Shown here: positions 9,206-17,945 of the stretch, piece by piece
How positions within the stretch are numbered: position 1 is the first letter of the stretch
Layout: every line of letters begins with the position of its first letter
Source of the DNA: Mesorhizobium onobrychidis
GTDB lineage: Bacteria > Pseudomonadota > Alphaproteobacteria > Rhizobiales > Rhizobiaceae
Reading direction: 5' to 3'
Length of the DNA: 64,000 bases
Assembly: GCF_024707545.1 (NCBI RefSeq)
Contig: NZ_CP062229.1
Location: 868,001 to 932,000, forward strand
The notes under the pieces: generated by a model
The model's input: only the letters and a program-made list of their open reading frames with translations
Databases searched by the model: none
Told to the model about the DNA's origin: nothing
Position numbers and translations under genes: made by a program

Positions 9206-10084
9206 TCATGCCCCGATGGCGGCCGCCTTCGCCAGCAGTTTTTCGGCCTGCGCCAGATGCAGCCGTTCGACCATTTTTCCATTCAGCGCAATGACTTGCC
9301 TGCCGGCATTTTCGGCAAGCGCGAAGGCATCCTTCACCGAGCGTGCCTCGGCCACCGCTTCGGCAGATGGCGCAAAGGCCCGGTTCGCGGCATCGATCTG
9401 GGCCGGGTGGATCAGCGACTTGCCGTCAAATCCCATGGCGGCCGCTTCCCCGCATTCGCGCGCAAAAGCGTCCAGATCGCGAAAATCGTTGAAGACACCA
9501 TCGAGCAGGTCGAGGCCGCCGGCGCGCGCGGCGAGCACCATCTGCATCAGCCACGGTGAGAGATAGCGCCGGTCGGGCGTGGCGAGAATGCCGGTCTCCT
9601 TGACCAGATCGTTCGTTCCGGCAACGAAACAGACCAGCCGCGAGGCCGGATCGCGGCCAAGCTCGGCAATCGGTCCGATGTTGAGCAGAGCCTTGGGCGT
9701 TTCGATCATCGCCCATAGTTTCACCTCGTCGGGTGAAAAATTGTCGTCGAGCACGTCGCCGGCTTCCAGAACATCGCGCGGCGTGTCGACCTTGGGCAGC
9801 AGGATGGCGTCGGGCTCGCAGCGTGCCGCAGCCAGCAAATCGTCGGCGCCCCATTCGCTGGAGAGCGGGTTGATGCGAACGGCCATCTCGCAGCGCCGGC
9901 CGGGGCGATTGGCGAAGATGCCGGCCAGTTTTTCCCGCGCGGAAACCTTGTCGGCTGGGGCGACGGCATCTTCGAGATCGACGATGACGGCATCGCAGGC
10001 CAGCGATGAGGTCTTGGCCAGCGCCTTGTCGTTCGAGGCCGGGACGTAAAGCACCGAGCGGCGCGGGCGGTAGGTTTCAGTCAT
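9206..10084 (-). CDS. HpcH/HpaI aldolase/citrate lyase family protein (CoA ester lyase, CitE-like)
   Basis: The protein has 292 residues and a TIM-barrel CitE-like fold: RRSVLYVPASNDKALAK at the start, the metal-site motif DAVIVDLEDAV near residue 33, the arginine-containing VRINPL, WAMIETPKAL in the middle and GFDGKSLIHPAQID near the C-terminus. The family cleaves or condenses CoA thioesters such as citramalyl-CoA, malyl-CoA or beta-methylmalyl-CoA; which one applies here cannot be told from sequence alone. The ATG at 10084 matches the family start (MTETYRPRRSV). It is probably co-transcribed with the DUF1737 gene downstream. There are no citrate lyase alpha or gamma genes nearby, so it is not a citrate lyase subunit proper. 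Confidence 0.9.
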   Translation of the reverse strand: MTETYRPRRSVLYVPASNDKALAKTSSLACDAVIVDLEDAVAPADKVSAREKLAGIFANRPGRRCEMAVRINPLSSEWGADDLLAAARCEPDAILLPKVDTPRDVLEAGDVLDDNFSPDEVKLWAMIETPKALLNIGPIAELGRDPASRLVCFVAGTNDLVKETGILATPDRRYLSPWLMQMVLAARAGGLDLLDGVFNDFRDLDAFARECGEAAAMGFDGKSLIHPAQIDAANRAFAPSAEAVAEARSVKDAFALAENAGRQVIALNGKMVERLHLAQAEKLLAKAAAIGA

Positions 10085-10382
10085 CTCAGATCTATGCCGC
10101 CTGCGGCCGGTCGAGGCAAGCGGTCTTGGCCTGCACGAAAACTGCATAAAACTCCCGAAAATCTCCTCCGACGCGCCTCGCTGCCCTCATTTCGGCCGGC
10201 GATACAGGCGGTATGCAAGAGCGAGAAAAGCCCCGTTGGTCCCTGCCGTACCGCCTCCGCAATGACGGTTGGTGGCTCGTCGATCCACCCCGGCCGCACG
10301 GTTCGGCGACCCTCTTCCCCTTCATCCGCAAATCTCCGCCCCGGTATGCCGGCCGGATCAAAGCCGCCGAGAAAATCCGATC

Positions 10383-11939
10383 ATGACATCGTTCCTTACG
10401 GCCGCGCCGAGCTATTGCGCGCGATTCGGCGTTGCCGTCCTGCTTGCCGCGCTGGCGGATTTCTTCTTCTATGGGCAGTCCGTCGGCATCACGTTTTTCC
10501 TGTTCGGCATCACGCTTGCCGCCGCAGCCGCGGCGATCCAGCCGTCGGCGCTCAGCGCCCGCGGTCTGTGGCTCGGATTCGCCGCCTTGCTTGTCGGGCT
10601 GCTGCCGCTTATCGAAAATGTCAGTGCGCTGTCCGTCGCGATCGGGCTGGCGGCGATGGCCGGCTTTGCGCTTTCGCTGGTCGGCCGGCTGCGGCGCGGC
10701 GCTGCCCGCATTGCCGGCCAGGTCGCGCTCTTCCTGCTCGCAGCACCCTTCCGGTTCGTGCACGATTTCTTCCGCTGGCGCAAGGCAGCGCGGCGGTTGG
10801 GTCGGCGGCGCATCCGCCTTGCGGCGATCGCGGTCTGGATCATGCCGCTGACCCTGGGCGCAGTGTTTCTCGCGCTGTTCGGCGCCGCCAATCCGGTCAT
10901 CGAATACTGGCTGTCGCTGATCGATCTCCTCGCACTGCTCGACCTCATCCAGCTGCCGCGGCTGGCCTTCTGGCTCCTGGTGCTTGCCGGCGTCTGGGTC
11001 TTTTTGCGCCCGCGCCTGCCGTGCTTTTTGCGCCGCATTGCGCGTCGGGTGTCACCTGTCCCTGTCAGCGGGGTGACGACGCCGACAAAACCCGCCAAGG
11101 CGATCGAGGACATCATCTTCGGCAAGGCCGCCATTCTTCGCGCGCTGGTCGTCTTCAACATCCTGATCGCGGTGCAGACCGTGCTCGACGCCACCTATCT
11201 GTGGGGCGGCATCGCGCTTCCCGACGGGCTGACCTACGCCGCCTACGCGCATCGCGGCGCCTATCCATTGATCGTCACCGCGCTGCTGGCCGCAGCTTTC
11301 GTCCTGGCGGCGTTGCGGCCGGGCAGCACGACCTCCGGCGATCCGTTCATCCGCCGGCTGGTCTATGTCTGGGTGGCGCAGAACATCGTTCTGGTCATCT
11401 CGTCGATCCTGCGGCTCGAACTCTATATCGGCATCTATGCGCTGACCTACTGGCGAGTCGCCGCCTTTGTCTGGATGGGGCTGGTGGCGGCGGGCCTTGC
11501 CCTGATCATCGCCCGCATCGCGCTCGGAAAATCCAATGAATGGCTGCTTTCCGCCAATCTTCTGACGCTTTCGATGACGCTCTATGCCTGCTCCTTCATC
11601 AATTTCGCGGCGCTGATCGCCAATTACAATGTCGAGCACTCTTTCGAAATGACCGGTCAGGGCACCGAGCTCGATTTCTGGTATCTGCGTTCGCTCGGTC
11701 CCAGCGCCTGGCCGGCGCTCGACCGCTTCCTCGAGCATCAGGGCAGGACGAATGCGGCCAGCGTTCCCTCCTACCGCGAACTCGCCCGTTTGCTTGGGCA
11801 GGACAAGGCCCGCTACCGCGCCGGCCGAGAAAACTGGCGCGCCTGGAGCTTTCGCGACTGGCGGCTCTTTCGTACTCTCGACACACGTATCCCATTCGTG
11901 GTTCCTCAGGGCTCCGAAACCTTCGCGCCGGGTCCCTGA
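10383..11939 (+). CDS. Polytopic membrane protein, DUF4173/DUF4153 type
   Basis: The protein has 518 residues, with about ten hydrophobic segments in two blocks (about residues 10-210 and 245-430) and a soluble C-terminal tail of about 90 residues. The signature TYAAYAHRGAYPLIVTALL near residue 285 is typical of the DUF4173 family. The ATG at 10383 is chosen over an upstream in-frame start because hydrophobic sequence begins right after it. It ends 3 nt before a response regulator gene and clearly forms an operon with the two-component pair. Function is unknown; a role in the same envelope or metabolic response as the kinase is inferred from the operon only. Confidence 0.85.
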   Translation: MTSFLTAAPSYCARFGVAVLLAALADFFFYGQSVGITFFLFGITLAAAAAAIQPSALSARGLWLGFAALLVGLLPLIENVSALSVAIGLAAMAGFALSLVGRLRRGAARIAGQVALFLLAAPFRFVHDFFRWRKAARRLGRRRIRLAAIAVWIMPLTLGAVFLALFGAANPVIEYWLSLIDLLALLDLIQLPRLAFWLLVLAGVWVFLRPRLPCFLRRIARRVSPVPVSGVTTPTKPAKAIEDIIFGKAAILRALVVFNILIAVQTVLDATYLWGGIALPDGLTYAAYAHRGAYPLIVTALLAAAFVLAALRPGSTTSGDPFIRRLVYVWVAQNIVLVISSILRLELYIGIYALTYWRVAAFVWMGLVAAGLALIIARIALGKSNEWLLSANLLTLSMTLYACSFINFAALIANYNVEHSFEMTGQGTELDFWYLRSLGPSAWPALDRFLEHQGRTNAASVPSYRELARLLGQDKARYRAGRENWRAWSFRDWRLFRTLDTRIPFVVPQGSETFAPGP

Positions 11940-11942
11940 TCC

Positions 11943-12638
11943 ATGCCGCATAACATCCTAGTCGCCGACGACGATCCGCACATCCGCGAAATCATCTGCT
12001 TCGCGCTCGAAAAGGCCGGCATGAAAACGGTTGCCGTAGCCGACGGCGCCGCCGCATTGCAGGCGATCGAACGCCGCGCGCCCGATCTTGTCGTGCTCGA
12101 CATCGGCATGCCGGAGATGGACGGGCTGGAGGTCTGCCGGCGGCTCAGGCACACATCCGATGTGCCGGTGCTGTTCCTGTCCGCGCGCGATGAAGAGATC
12201 GACCGCATCCTCGGGCTCGAAATGGGTGGCGACGACTATGTCACCAAGCCGTTCAGCCCGCGTGAACTGGTCGCACGCGTCAATGTCATCCTACGGCGCG
12301 CTCGCCCGGCAAAGGCCGAACAGGCCGACGACAGGCAATTCTCGCACGGCAGACTGGCTTTGCTGCCGGCCAGCCATGCCGCCAGCTTCGACGGCAGGCC
12401 GCTGGTGCTGACCTCGATCGAATTCGCCATCCTGAAAGGGTTTCTGGCACGCCCGGCGCATGTGCTCGGGCGCGACATGGTGATGGCCAATGCCTATGCC
12501 GGCAACATCCATGTCGCCGACCGCACCGTCGACAGCCATATCCGCAACATCCGCGCCAAGCTGGCGGCGGCCGGCTGCACGGATGCGATCGAGACCGTGC
12601 ATGGCGTCGGCTTCCGGCTGGGCAGGTGCGGCGCGTGA
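11943..12638 (+). CDS. OmpR/PhoB-family response regulator (CreB-like)
   Basis: The protein has 231 residues. The receiver domain (1-120) has the acidic pocket ADDDPH, the phospho-acceptor Asp53 in VVLDIGMPEMDG, and the conserved Lys in TKPFSPREL. A winged-helix DNA-binding domain (about 135-229) ends with TVHGVGFRLG. Overall it is closest in style to CreB/BaeR-like regulators. It lies between the DUF4173 gene (3 nt gap) and its cognate kinase gene (overlapping), so the three are one transcription unit. Target genes cannot be read from the sequence; autoregulation is usual for this family. Confidence 0.95.
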   Translation: MPHNILVADDDPHIREIICFALEKAGMKTVAVADGAAALQAIERRAPDLVVLDIGMPEMDGLEVCRRLRHTSDVPVLFLSARDEEIDRILGLEMGGDDYVTKPFSPRELVARVNVILRRARPAKAEQADDRQFSHGRLALLPASHAASFDGRPLVLTSIEFAILKGFLARPAHVLGRDMVMANAYAGNIHVADRTVDSHIRNIRAKLAAAGCTDAIETVHGVGFRLGRCGA

Positions 12639-14194
12639 CGGCGCAGAAATGGCGGCCGCGCCTCGCCACGGTCGTTGTTGCCATCCTGATCATGGTGATG
12701 GCGCTGCCGCTGGTCGGCCTGTTCTTCTTCCGGCTCTACGAGAACCAGCTGATCCGCCAGACCGAGGCCGAGCTGATCGCGCAGGGAGCCGTCCTTGCCG
12801 CCATCTATGCACAGGACGTCCGCGCCGCGGGCATCCCGGCCGAGAGGCTCGGCGCGGCCGTGCCTGCCGACAGAGACAATCCGGACTCTCCCTACCGGCC
12901 GATCGAGCCAAGCCTCGATCTCGCCTCCGACAGGGTTCTGGCGACACGGCCTGCGGCGACGGCCGCCACCGTCGATCACGCCTTCACGGCGATCGGCGCT
13001 CGCCTGTCGGGCATTCTTGCCGAGACGCAGAAAACCACGCTTGCCGGCTTCCGGCTGCTCGACGCGAAAGGCGTCGTCATCGCTGGACGCGAAGAGGTCG
13101 GCCTGTCGCTCGGCGCTGTCGAGGAGGTTCGCCAGGCGCTGGCCGGCCGCTACGCCAGCGCGCTCCGGCAGAGGGTTCCGAACCAGCCTTCACCATCGCT
13201 CTATTCGGTCAGCCGCGGCACGAGAGTCCGCGTCTTCGTCGCCATGCCGGTCGCCGTCGACGGCAAGGTCGCCGGCGTGGTCTATCTGTCGCGAACGCCG
13301 AACAACATCGTCAAGCATCTCTATGGCGAGCGCGGCAAGGTGGTGCTGGCGGCGATCGCCATCCTCGGCGGCACGCTGCTCATCGGCCTGATCTTCCTGC
13401 GCACCGTCAGCCGGCCGATCTACGCGCTGATGGACCGGACAAAGCGCATCGCTGCGGGTGATCGAGAAGCCATCATCCCGCTCGATCATCACGGCACGCG
13501 CGAGATGGCAGCGCTTTCCGACGCCTTCCTCGACATGGCCGAAAAGCTGCATGCGCGGTCGGACAGCATCCAGACCTTCGCCACCCATGTCTCGCACGAG
13601 CTCAAATCGCCGCTGACGGCGATCCAGGGTGCGGCCGAATTGCTGCGCGATTCCGGTAGCGCAATGGATGAGGCCGAGCGGCGGCGGTTTTCGAACAACA
13701 TCGTCACCGACGCGGGGCGGCTCAATCTGCTGGTGCGCCGTCTGCTCGACCTGGCGCGCGCCGAAAATCTTGCGCCCAGCGGCGAAAGCACGTCGGTTGG
13801 CGCCGCGCTGGCGCTGCTGCCGGCCGAGGCCAAGCTGGCGGTTCGTGTCGAGGCCGGCGGCGATATCCGCCTGCGCATCTCGGCCGAGAACGCGGCGATC
13901 GTGCTCGCCAATCTCATCGACAATTCGGCGCGGCATGGAGCGACGCTCGTTTTCATTACGGCGGCGAGTACGGACGGCAAGGCGATTGTCCAGCTGAGCG
14001 ACGACGGCGCCGGCATTTCGCCCAGCAACCGGGCCCGCATCTTTGAGCCATTCTTCACAACGCGCCGCGATTCAGGCGGCACCGGCATGGGCCTCGGCAT
14101 CGTGCTGGCCCTCCTGAAAGCGCATGATGGCACGATCCGGCTGGTTGACTCCGAGCGCGGCACGCGCTTCGAGATCATCCTGCCGGCTGTGTGA
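12626..14194 (+). CDS. Membrane sensor histidine kinase (CreC-like)
   Basis: The protein has 522 residues. A membrane segment at about 15-35 and another at about 235-258 enclose a periplasmic sensor domain, followed by a HAMP-like linker, a HisKA domain with the phospho-acceptor His324 in THVSHELKSPLTAIQ, and an HATPase domain with LIDNSARHG, DDGAGIS and GTGMGLGIV. The GTG at 12626 gives this frame; a GTG at 12635 forming a GTGA overlap with the regulator stop is an equally good start (519 residues). It is the cognate kinase of the preceding CreB-like regulator. The signal sensed is unknown. Confidence 0.93.
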   Translation: MRRVTAQKWRPRLATVVVAILIMVMALPLVGLFFFRLYENQLIRQTEAELIAQGAVLAAIYAQDVRAAGIPAERLGAAVPADRDNPDSPYRPIEPSLDLASDRVLATRPAATAATVDHAFTAIGARLSGILAETQKTTLAGFRLLDAKGVVIAGREEVGLSLGAVEEVRQALAGRYASALRQRVPNQPSPSLYSVSRGTRVRVFVAMPVAVDGKVAGVVYLSRTPNNIVKHLYGERGKVVLAAIAILGGTLLIGLIFLRTVSRPIYALMDRTKRIAAGDREAIIPLDHHGTREMAALSDAFLDMAEKLHARSDSIQTFATHVSHELKSPLTAIQGAAELLRDSGSAMDEAERRRFSNNIVTDAGRLNLLVRRLLDLARAENLAPSGESTSVGAALALLPAEAKLAVRVEAGGDIRLRISAENAAIVLANLIDNSARHGATLVFITAASTDGKAIVQLSDDGAGISPSNRARIFEPFFTTRRDSGGTGMGLGIVLALLKAHDGTIRLVDSERGTRFEIILPAV

Positions 14195-14198
14195 ATTG

Positions 14199-14236
14199 GA
14201 GCCTGATCCGAAAACCGGCTTTCGGGATCATGCTCT
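14199..14236. repeat. Short palindromic repeat, family C, copy 1
   Basis: GAGCCTGATCCGAAAACCGG / CTTTCGGGATCATGCTC form a hairpin. The element begins right after the kinase stop and covers the region of two possible upstream starts (GTG 14191, ATG 14230) of the next gene, which argues for the start at 14257. Related copies lie at 18868-18902, 22225-22273, 34418-34455, 47600-47646 and, more distantly, 60580-60619. Confidence 0.8.
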
Positions 14237-14256
14237 GGAACTGGAGAATCGAGAAA

Positions 14257-15423
14257 GTGCGCCACGACGTCGTCATCATCGGTGGAGCCATCGTCGGCTC
14301 CTCGATCGCCTATTATCTGCGCGAGGAAGGCTTTTCGGGCTCGATCGCGCTGGTCGAGCGCGACCCGCAATTCGCCCATGCGGCAACGACGCTGTCCTGC
14401 GCTTCAATCCGCCAGCAGTTTTCGATTCCCGAAAACATCCGCCTGTCGCAGTTCACGCTGAAACTGTTCCGGCGGCTCGGCGAAGAATTCGGGGCCGATG
14501 CCGATATCGGCTTTCGCGAAGGCGGCTACCTCATCCTTGCCGGCGAGAACGGATTGCCGATCCTCAAGGCCAACCACGAGACGCAGTTGGCCGAGGGCGC
14601 CGACATCGTGCTTGAGGATGCGGAGGCGCTCGTCCGCCGGTTTCCGTGGCTGTCGGCGGAGGGCATCACCGCCGGTGCCTATGGCTGCACGGGCGAGGGC
14701 TGGTTCGACGCGCATGCCATGCTGATGCTGTTCCGCAAGGCGCTGCGGGACAAAAACATCGATTTCATCACCGCTGATGTGACCGGCATCGAACGGCAGG
14801 GCGACCGCGTCACCGGGGTAAACCTCGACAACGGCGAGCGGCTCGACGCCGGCATCGTCGTCAACGCCGCCGGGCCGAATGCCGGCAAAGTTTCCGCAAT
14901 GGCCGGGCTGGCGCTGCCGGTAGAGCCGCGCAAGCGCAACGTCTTCATCTTCGAGGCGCGCGAGAAATATGCCGACATGCCGCTGCTGGTCGATCCCTCA
15001 GGCATCTATGTCAGGCCGGAAGGCTCGGTCTACATCACCGGCGGCGGCGAGCCGGAAGAGGGCGACGGCCCTGCCGATCCTGCCGATTTCGAGCCCGACT
15101 GGCCGCTGTTCGAAGAGGTGATCTGGCCGGTGCTGGCCACCCGCATTCCCGCCTTCGAGGCGATCAAGCCGACGCGCGCCTGGGCCGGCCATTACGACTA
15201 CAACACGCTCGACCAGAACGCGGTGATCGGCCCGCATCCGCAGGTCAGGAATTTTCTCTTCGCCAACGGTTTTTCCGGCCACGGCCTGCAGCAGGCGCCG
15301 GCGGTCGGCAAGGCGCTGGCCGAGCTGATCGTGCATGGCGGCTACCGCACGGTGGACTGCTCGGCGTTTGGGTATGAGCGCGTTGCCGAGGGGCGGGCTT
15401 TTAGGGAATTGAATGTGATCTAG
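14257..15423 (+). CDS. FAD-dependent oxidoreductase, DAO/sarcosine-oxidase family
   Basis: The protein has 388 residues. A Rossmann dinucleotide-binding motif at the N-terminus (HDVVIIGGAIVGSSIAYYL) and the C-terminal FAD-contact FLFANGFSGHGLQQAPAVG place it in the D-amino-acid oxidase/sarcosine oxidase beta superfamily, which oxidises secondary or primary amines. The substrate cannot be assigned. The GTG start at 14257 has GGAG at 14243-14246 and puts the nucleotide-binding strand at the very N-terminus, as usual; longer frames would translate a palindromic repeat. It follows the kinase gene by 62 nt and may be co-transcribed with it. Confidence 0.9.
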   Translation: MRHDVVIIGGAIVGSSIAYYLREEGFSGSIALVERDPQFAHAATTLSCASIRQQFSIPENIRLSQFTLKLFRRLGEEFGADADIGFREGGYLILAGENGLPILKANHETQLAEGADIVLEDAEALVRRFPWLSAEGITAGAYGCTGEGWFDAHAMLMLFRKALRDKNIDFITADVTGIERQGDRVTGVNLDNGERLDAGIVVNAAGPNAGKVSAMAGLALPVEPRKRNVFIFEAREKYADMPLLVDPSGIYVRPEGSVYITGGGEPEEGDGPADPADFEPDWPLFEEVIWPVLATRIPAFEAIKPTRAWAGHYDYNTLDQNAVIGPHPQVRNFLFANGFSGHGLQQAPAVGKALAELIVHGGYRTVDCSAFGYERVAEGRAFRELNVI

Positions 15424-15472
15424 CCAAGAAGGGCTGGCGCCGCGACGGTCCTTTTCGATGCTGGAGGGACAG

Positions 15473-15631
15473 CGCCCCCCTCTGTCCTGCCGGACATCTC
15501 CCCCACATGGGGGGAGATTAGCAGTTTCAGCGCCCCGCTCGCCCCTGCGACGAAGGAGGTTGGCGAAAGCGGTGGGGACGGCCAATCTCCCCACTCGTGG
15601 GGGAGATGTCCGGCAGGACAGAGGGGGGCGC
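15473..15631. repeat. Dispersed palindromic repeat, family B, copy 2
   Basis: About 159 bp with terminal inverted repeats CCCCCTCTGTCCTGCCGGACA / its complement and inner CTCCCCC stems. It separates the oxidoreductase gene from the convergent GNAT gene. The right end (GGGGGGCGCGAAGGA) is shared with copy 4 at 54641-54799. Confidence 0.88.
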
Positions 15632-15654
15632 GAAGGATCGACAGGGCGAAGCCC

Positions 15655-16080
15655 TCAGCGCTCGCGGCCGAACCAGAACGCGTCGGGCATGCGCGCCATG
15701 CCGATCCGTTCGTAGAAGCCGACGGCGTCGGGCACGGAAATCAGTGAGATGGCGACGGACGGCCCGAGCTGCCGCCGCACTTCGTCGAGCAGGCCCTTGC
15801 CGATGCCGAGCCCTTGCGCCGATTTGCAAACGGCGAGCTCGGAAATGTAGCACACCCACGAGAAGTCGGTGATGCCGCGGGCGAGGCCAATCAGCGGCTT
15901 GCCAGGCGCATCGAGGCGCGCCGTCAACACCAGATCTGCATTGGCAAGCATCGCCTTCAGACGGACGTCGTCATCGATGGGCCGAGTGACGCCGAGGCCG
16001 GATTCCACCAGCACGCGGCGGAACTCGGCTGCGTCGAGGGTCGGTTCGATGGCGTAGAGGACTTTGGGACGTGTTGTCAT
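15655..16080 (-). CDS. GNAT-family N-acetyltransferase
   Basis: The protein has 141 residues and a compact GNAT fold. The acetyl-CoA pyrophosphate-binding loop is visible as [15 protein letters not shown] near residue 90, followed by the C-terminal [11 protein letters not shown], a common GNAT ending. The acceptor substrate is unknown. The ATG at 16080 is preferred to a TTG at 16089. It diverges from leuD, whose leader starts within about 150 nt. Confidence 0.87.
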   Translation of the reverse strand: MTTRPKVLYAIEPTLDAAEFRRVLVESGLGVTRPIDDDVRLKAMLANADLVLTARLDAPGKPLIGLARGITDFSWVCYISELAVCKSAQGLGIGKGLLDEVRRQLGPSVAISLISVPDAVGFYERIGMARMPDAFWFGRER

Positions 16081-16234
16081 TCCGACCAAGGTGCACCATA
16101 GGGCGGCAACTTTGAAGCGGTCTGTGCTCCAGGACCAGGGCCAGCTGAAAACAGCCGCCTTTTATTTGCCCGCAGCTTTGTATAAACCGGGCGCCAACAC
16201 ATCCCCCGCAGCGAAAAGAAGACGGGCAAAGACC

Positions 16235-16840
16235 ATGGAAAAATTCACCAAGCTCACCGGCGTTGCCGCGCCGATGCCGATCGTCAATGTCGACACCGAC
16301 ATGATTATTCCCAAGGATTATCTCAAGACGATCAAGCGCACCGGGCTCGGCAGCGGACTGTTTGCCGAAATGCGCTACAAGGACGACGGTTCGGAAAACC
16401 CCGACTTCGTGCTCAACAAGCCGGCCTATCGCAAGGCGCAGATCCTGGTCGCCGGCGACAATTTCGGCTGCGGCTCGTCGCGCGAACATGCGCCATGGGC
16501 GCTGCTCGATTTCGGCATACGCTGCGTCATCTCGACCTCGTTCGCCGACATTTTCTACAACAACTGCTTCAAGAACGGCATTCTGCCGATCACCGTCAGC
16601 CCCGAGGATCTGGAGAAGCTGATGGATGACGCCTCGCGCGGTTCCAACGCAACGGTATCGGTCGACCTCGAAGCCAAGGAAATCCGCGGCCCCGACGGCG
16701 GCGTGGTCAAGTTCGACCTCGACGACTTCAAGCGGCACTGCCTGCTCAACGGGCTCGACGATATCGGCCTGACCATGGAGAAGACCGACGCTATCGCCTC
16801 GTTCGAGAAGAAGAACGCCGCTGAGCGCCCCTGGGCCTGA
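16235..16840 (+). CDS. leuD: 3-isopropylmalate dehydratase small subunit
   Basis: The protein has 201 residues, the normal length of LeuD. It isomerises 2-isopropylmalate to 3-isopropylmalate in leucine synthesis together with LeuC, which carries the iron-sulfur cluster and is not in this window. The swivel-domain substrate motif [15 protein letters not shown] lies near residues 76-90; [12 protein letters not shown] and [17 protein letters not shown] are also typical. The ATG at 16235 matches the family start [13 protein letters not shown]; the frame extends further upstream but without homology. leuB lies 17 kb away on the other strand, so the leu genes are split. Confidence 0.97.
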   Translation: MEKFTKLTGVAAPMPIVNVDTDMIIPKDYLKTIKRTGLGSGLFAEMRYKDDGSENPDFVLNKPAYRKAQILVAGDNFGCGSSREHAPWALLDFGIRCVISTSFADIFYNNCFKNGILPITVSPEDLEKLMDDASRGSNATVSVDLEAKEIRGPDGGVVKFDLDDFKRHCLLNGLDDIGLTMEKTDAIASFEKKNAAERPWA

Positions 16841-16901
16841 GCGTACGATGACCCCGGCCGCGACAGGCCGGGTTTCGTGGCGGCTGAACGGAGGGACAGT
16901 C

Positions 16902-17831
16902 ATGACACGTTCGCTTCTTGCCGGCGCCTGCGCGCTGGCGTGGATTCTGATGCCGGTGGCTGGCGCGCATGCACAGACCGACATGGTGCTCGTGCCGGCT
17001 GACGATCCGTCCGGCGGGGCCGCCGACCTGGGCGCGTCGAGCAATGCGGCCCTAGCCGACGATGACAGCCAAGCACCGGTCCCGTTCGAGAGTGGGCAGC
17101 TGACCATCACCCAGCAGGAAGAGTATGGCGAGAAGGTGCTGGCCTATGACGGCAAGCAGCTGGCCAGCAATTACGAGGTGTCCTTCGACAAGATCGTCAA
17201 GGTCGGCGGGGTCAACGTCGCGCTGGTCGATGTCGGCGATGGCGGCAACCAGTGCGGCCCGGCCACGGTGATCGTCTGGAAGCCAGAAGGCGGCGCCATC
17301 CAGAGCATCACGGTCGAGCAGGATGAATGCGGCGCACCGCCGGCTGCGATCTCCGACAGCGCCATCTATTTCGTGCCCTATCTGCTGCCGGGCGTTTCCA
17401 AGCCGGCGCTGCAATGGTCGTCGACGGACGGGCTGACGACTTCCGGCAATCTCACCTATATGCCGGAGCCAGGCACTGACTGGAAAGACGTCGATGCGTC
17501 GAAATACGACAACATCGTCGACGCCTTCCACAACGAGGCCATCTACAGGCTGGCCGAGACGCTGCTCGGCAAGGAGATGCCCGAGATGGCGACCAGCCTG
17601 CTGGTCGGCGGCGGCACCGAGAAAACCGCCTCGGGCGCCTTCTATGCCAGCGGCTGCGTGCCGCACGATTGCGGTGGCAATGACGGCTTCATGGGGGTCG
17701 ACCCGGCCAACCACAAGCTCTATTTCGCCCGCCGGGGCGACAAGCCCGAGCCGGACGCGTGGCCAACTGTGAACACGTGGCCCGCCGACGTCAGGGAAGC
17801 GATGGACAAGGCGCTCGGCTCGCCGAATTAG
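16902..17831 (+). CDS. Secreted protein with C-terminal Ivy-like (lysozyme inhibitor) signature
   Basis: The protein has 309 residues. A Sec signal peptide (cleavage about AHA-QT, residue 24) sends it to the periplasm. Residues 60-185 form an unrecognised domain with a cysteine pair (118, 143). Residues 195-309 resemble Ivy, the inhibitor of vertebrate lysozyme: the loop CVPHDCG at 252-258 matches the Ivy inhibitory loop CxPHDC, followed by an LYFARRG strand and a WPADVREAMDKAL end. Ivy proteins block C-type lysozyme and, in Pseudomonas, restrain lytic transglycosylases. The next gene, convergent and 114 nt away, encodes such a transglycosylase. The start at 16902 has GGAGG upstream. The Ivy call rests on the motif, not on an alignment. 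Confidence 0.6.
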   Translation: MTRSLLAGACALAWILMPVAGAHAQTDMVLVPADDPSGGAADLGASSNAALADDDSQAPVPFESGQLTITQQEEYGEKVLAYDGKQLASNYEVSFDKIVKVGGVNVALVDVGDGGNQCGPATVIVWKPEGGAIQSITVEQDECGAPPAAISDSAIYFVPYLLPGVSKPALQWSSTDGLTTSGNLTYMPEPGTDWKDVDASKYDNIVDAFHNEAIYRLAETLLGKEMPEMATSLLVGGGTEKTASGAFYASGCVPHDCGGNDGFMGVDPANHKLYFARRGDKPEPDAWPTVNTWPADVREAMDKALGSPN

Positions 17832-17897
17832 CTTCTCTGCTTCGTGCCGTTCCCGAGGCCGGGCCGAGCGGCGGCAGTCGTAACCTTAGAGCATCAA

Positions 17898-17927
17898 CAA
17901 AAAAGCCCGGCCATGGCCGGGCTTTCC
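17898..17927 (-). terminator. Rho-independent terminator between convergent genes
   Basis: The perfect palindrome AAAGCCCGGCC/GGCCGGGCTTT sits between the Ivy-like gene and the lytic transglycosylase gene. The longest T-run is read on the minus strand, just after the transglycosylase stop; on the plus strand it may also act, with a shorter T-run. Confidence 0.82.
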
Positions 17928-17945
17928 GTCGAATGGAGATTTCCA

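Noticed and set aside
16064..16234. Extended N-terminus of LeuD
   Set aside because: The family start is MEKFTKLTG at 16235; the upstream part overlaps the GNAT gene on the other strand.
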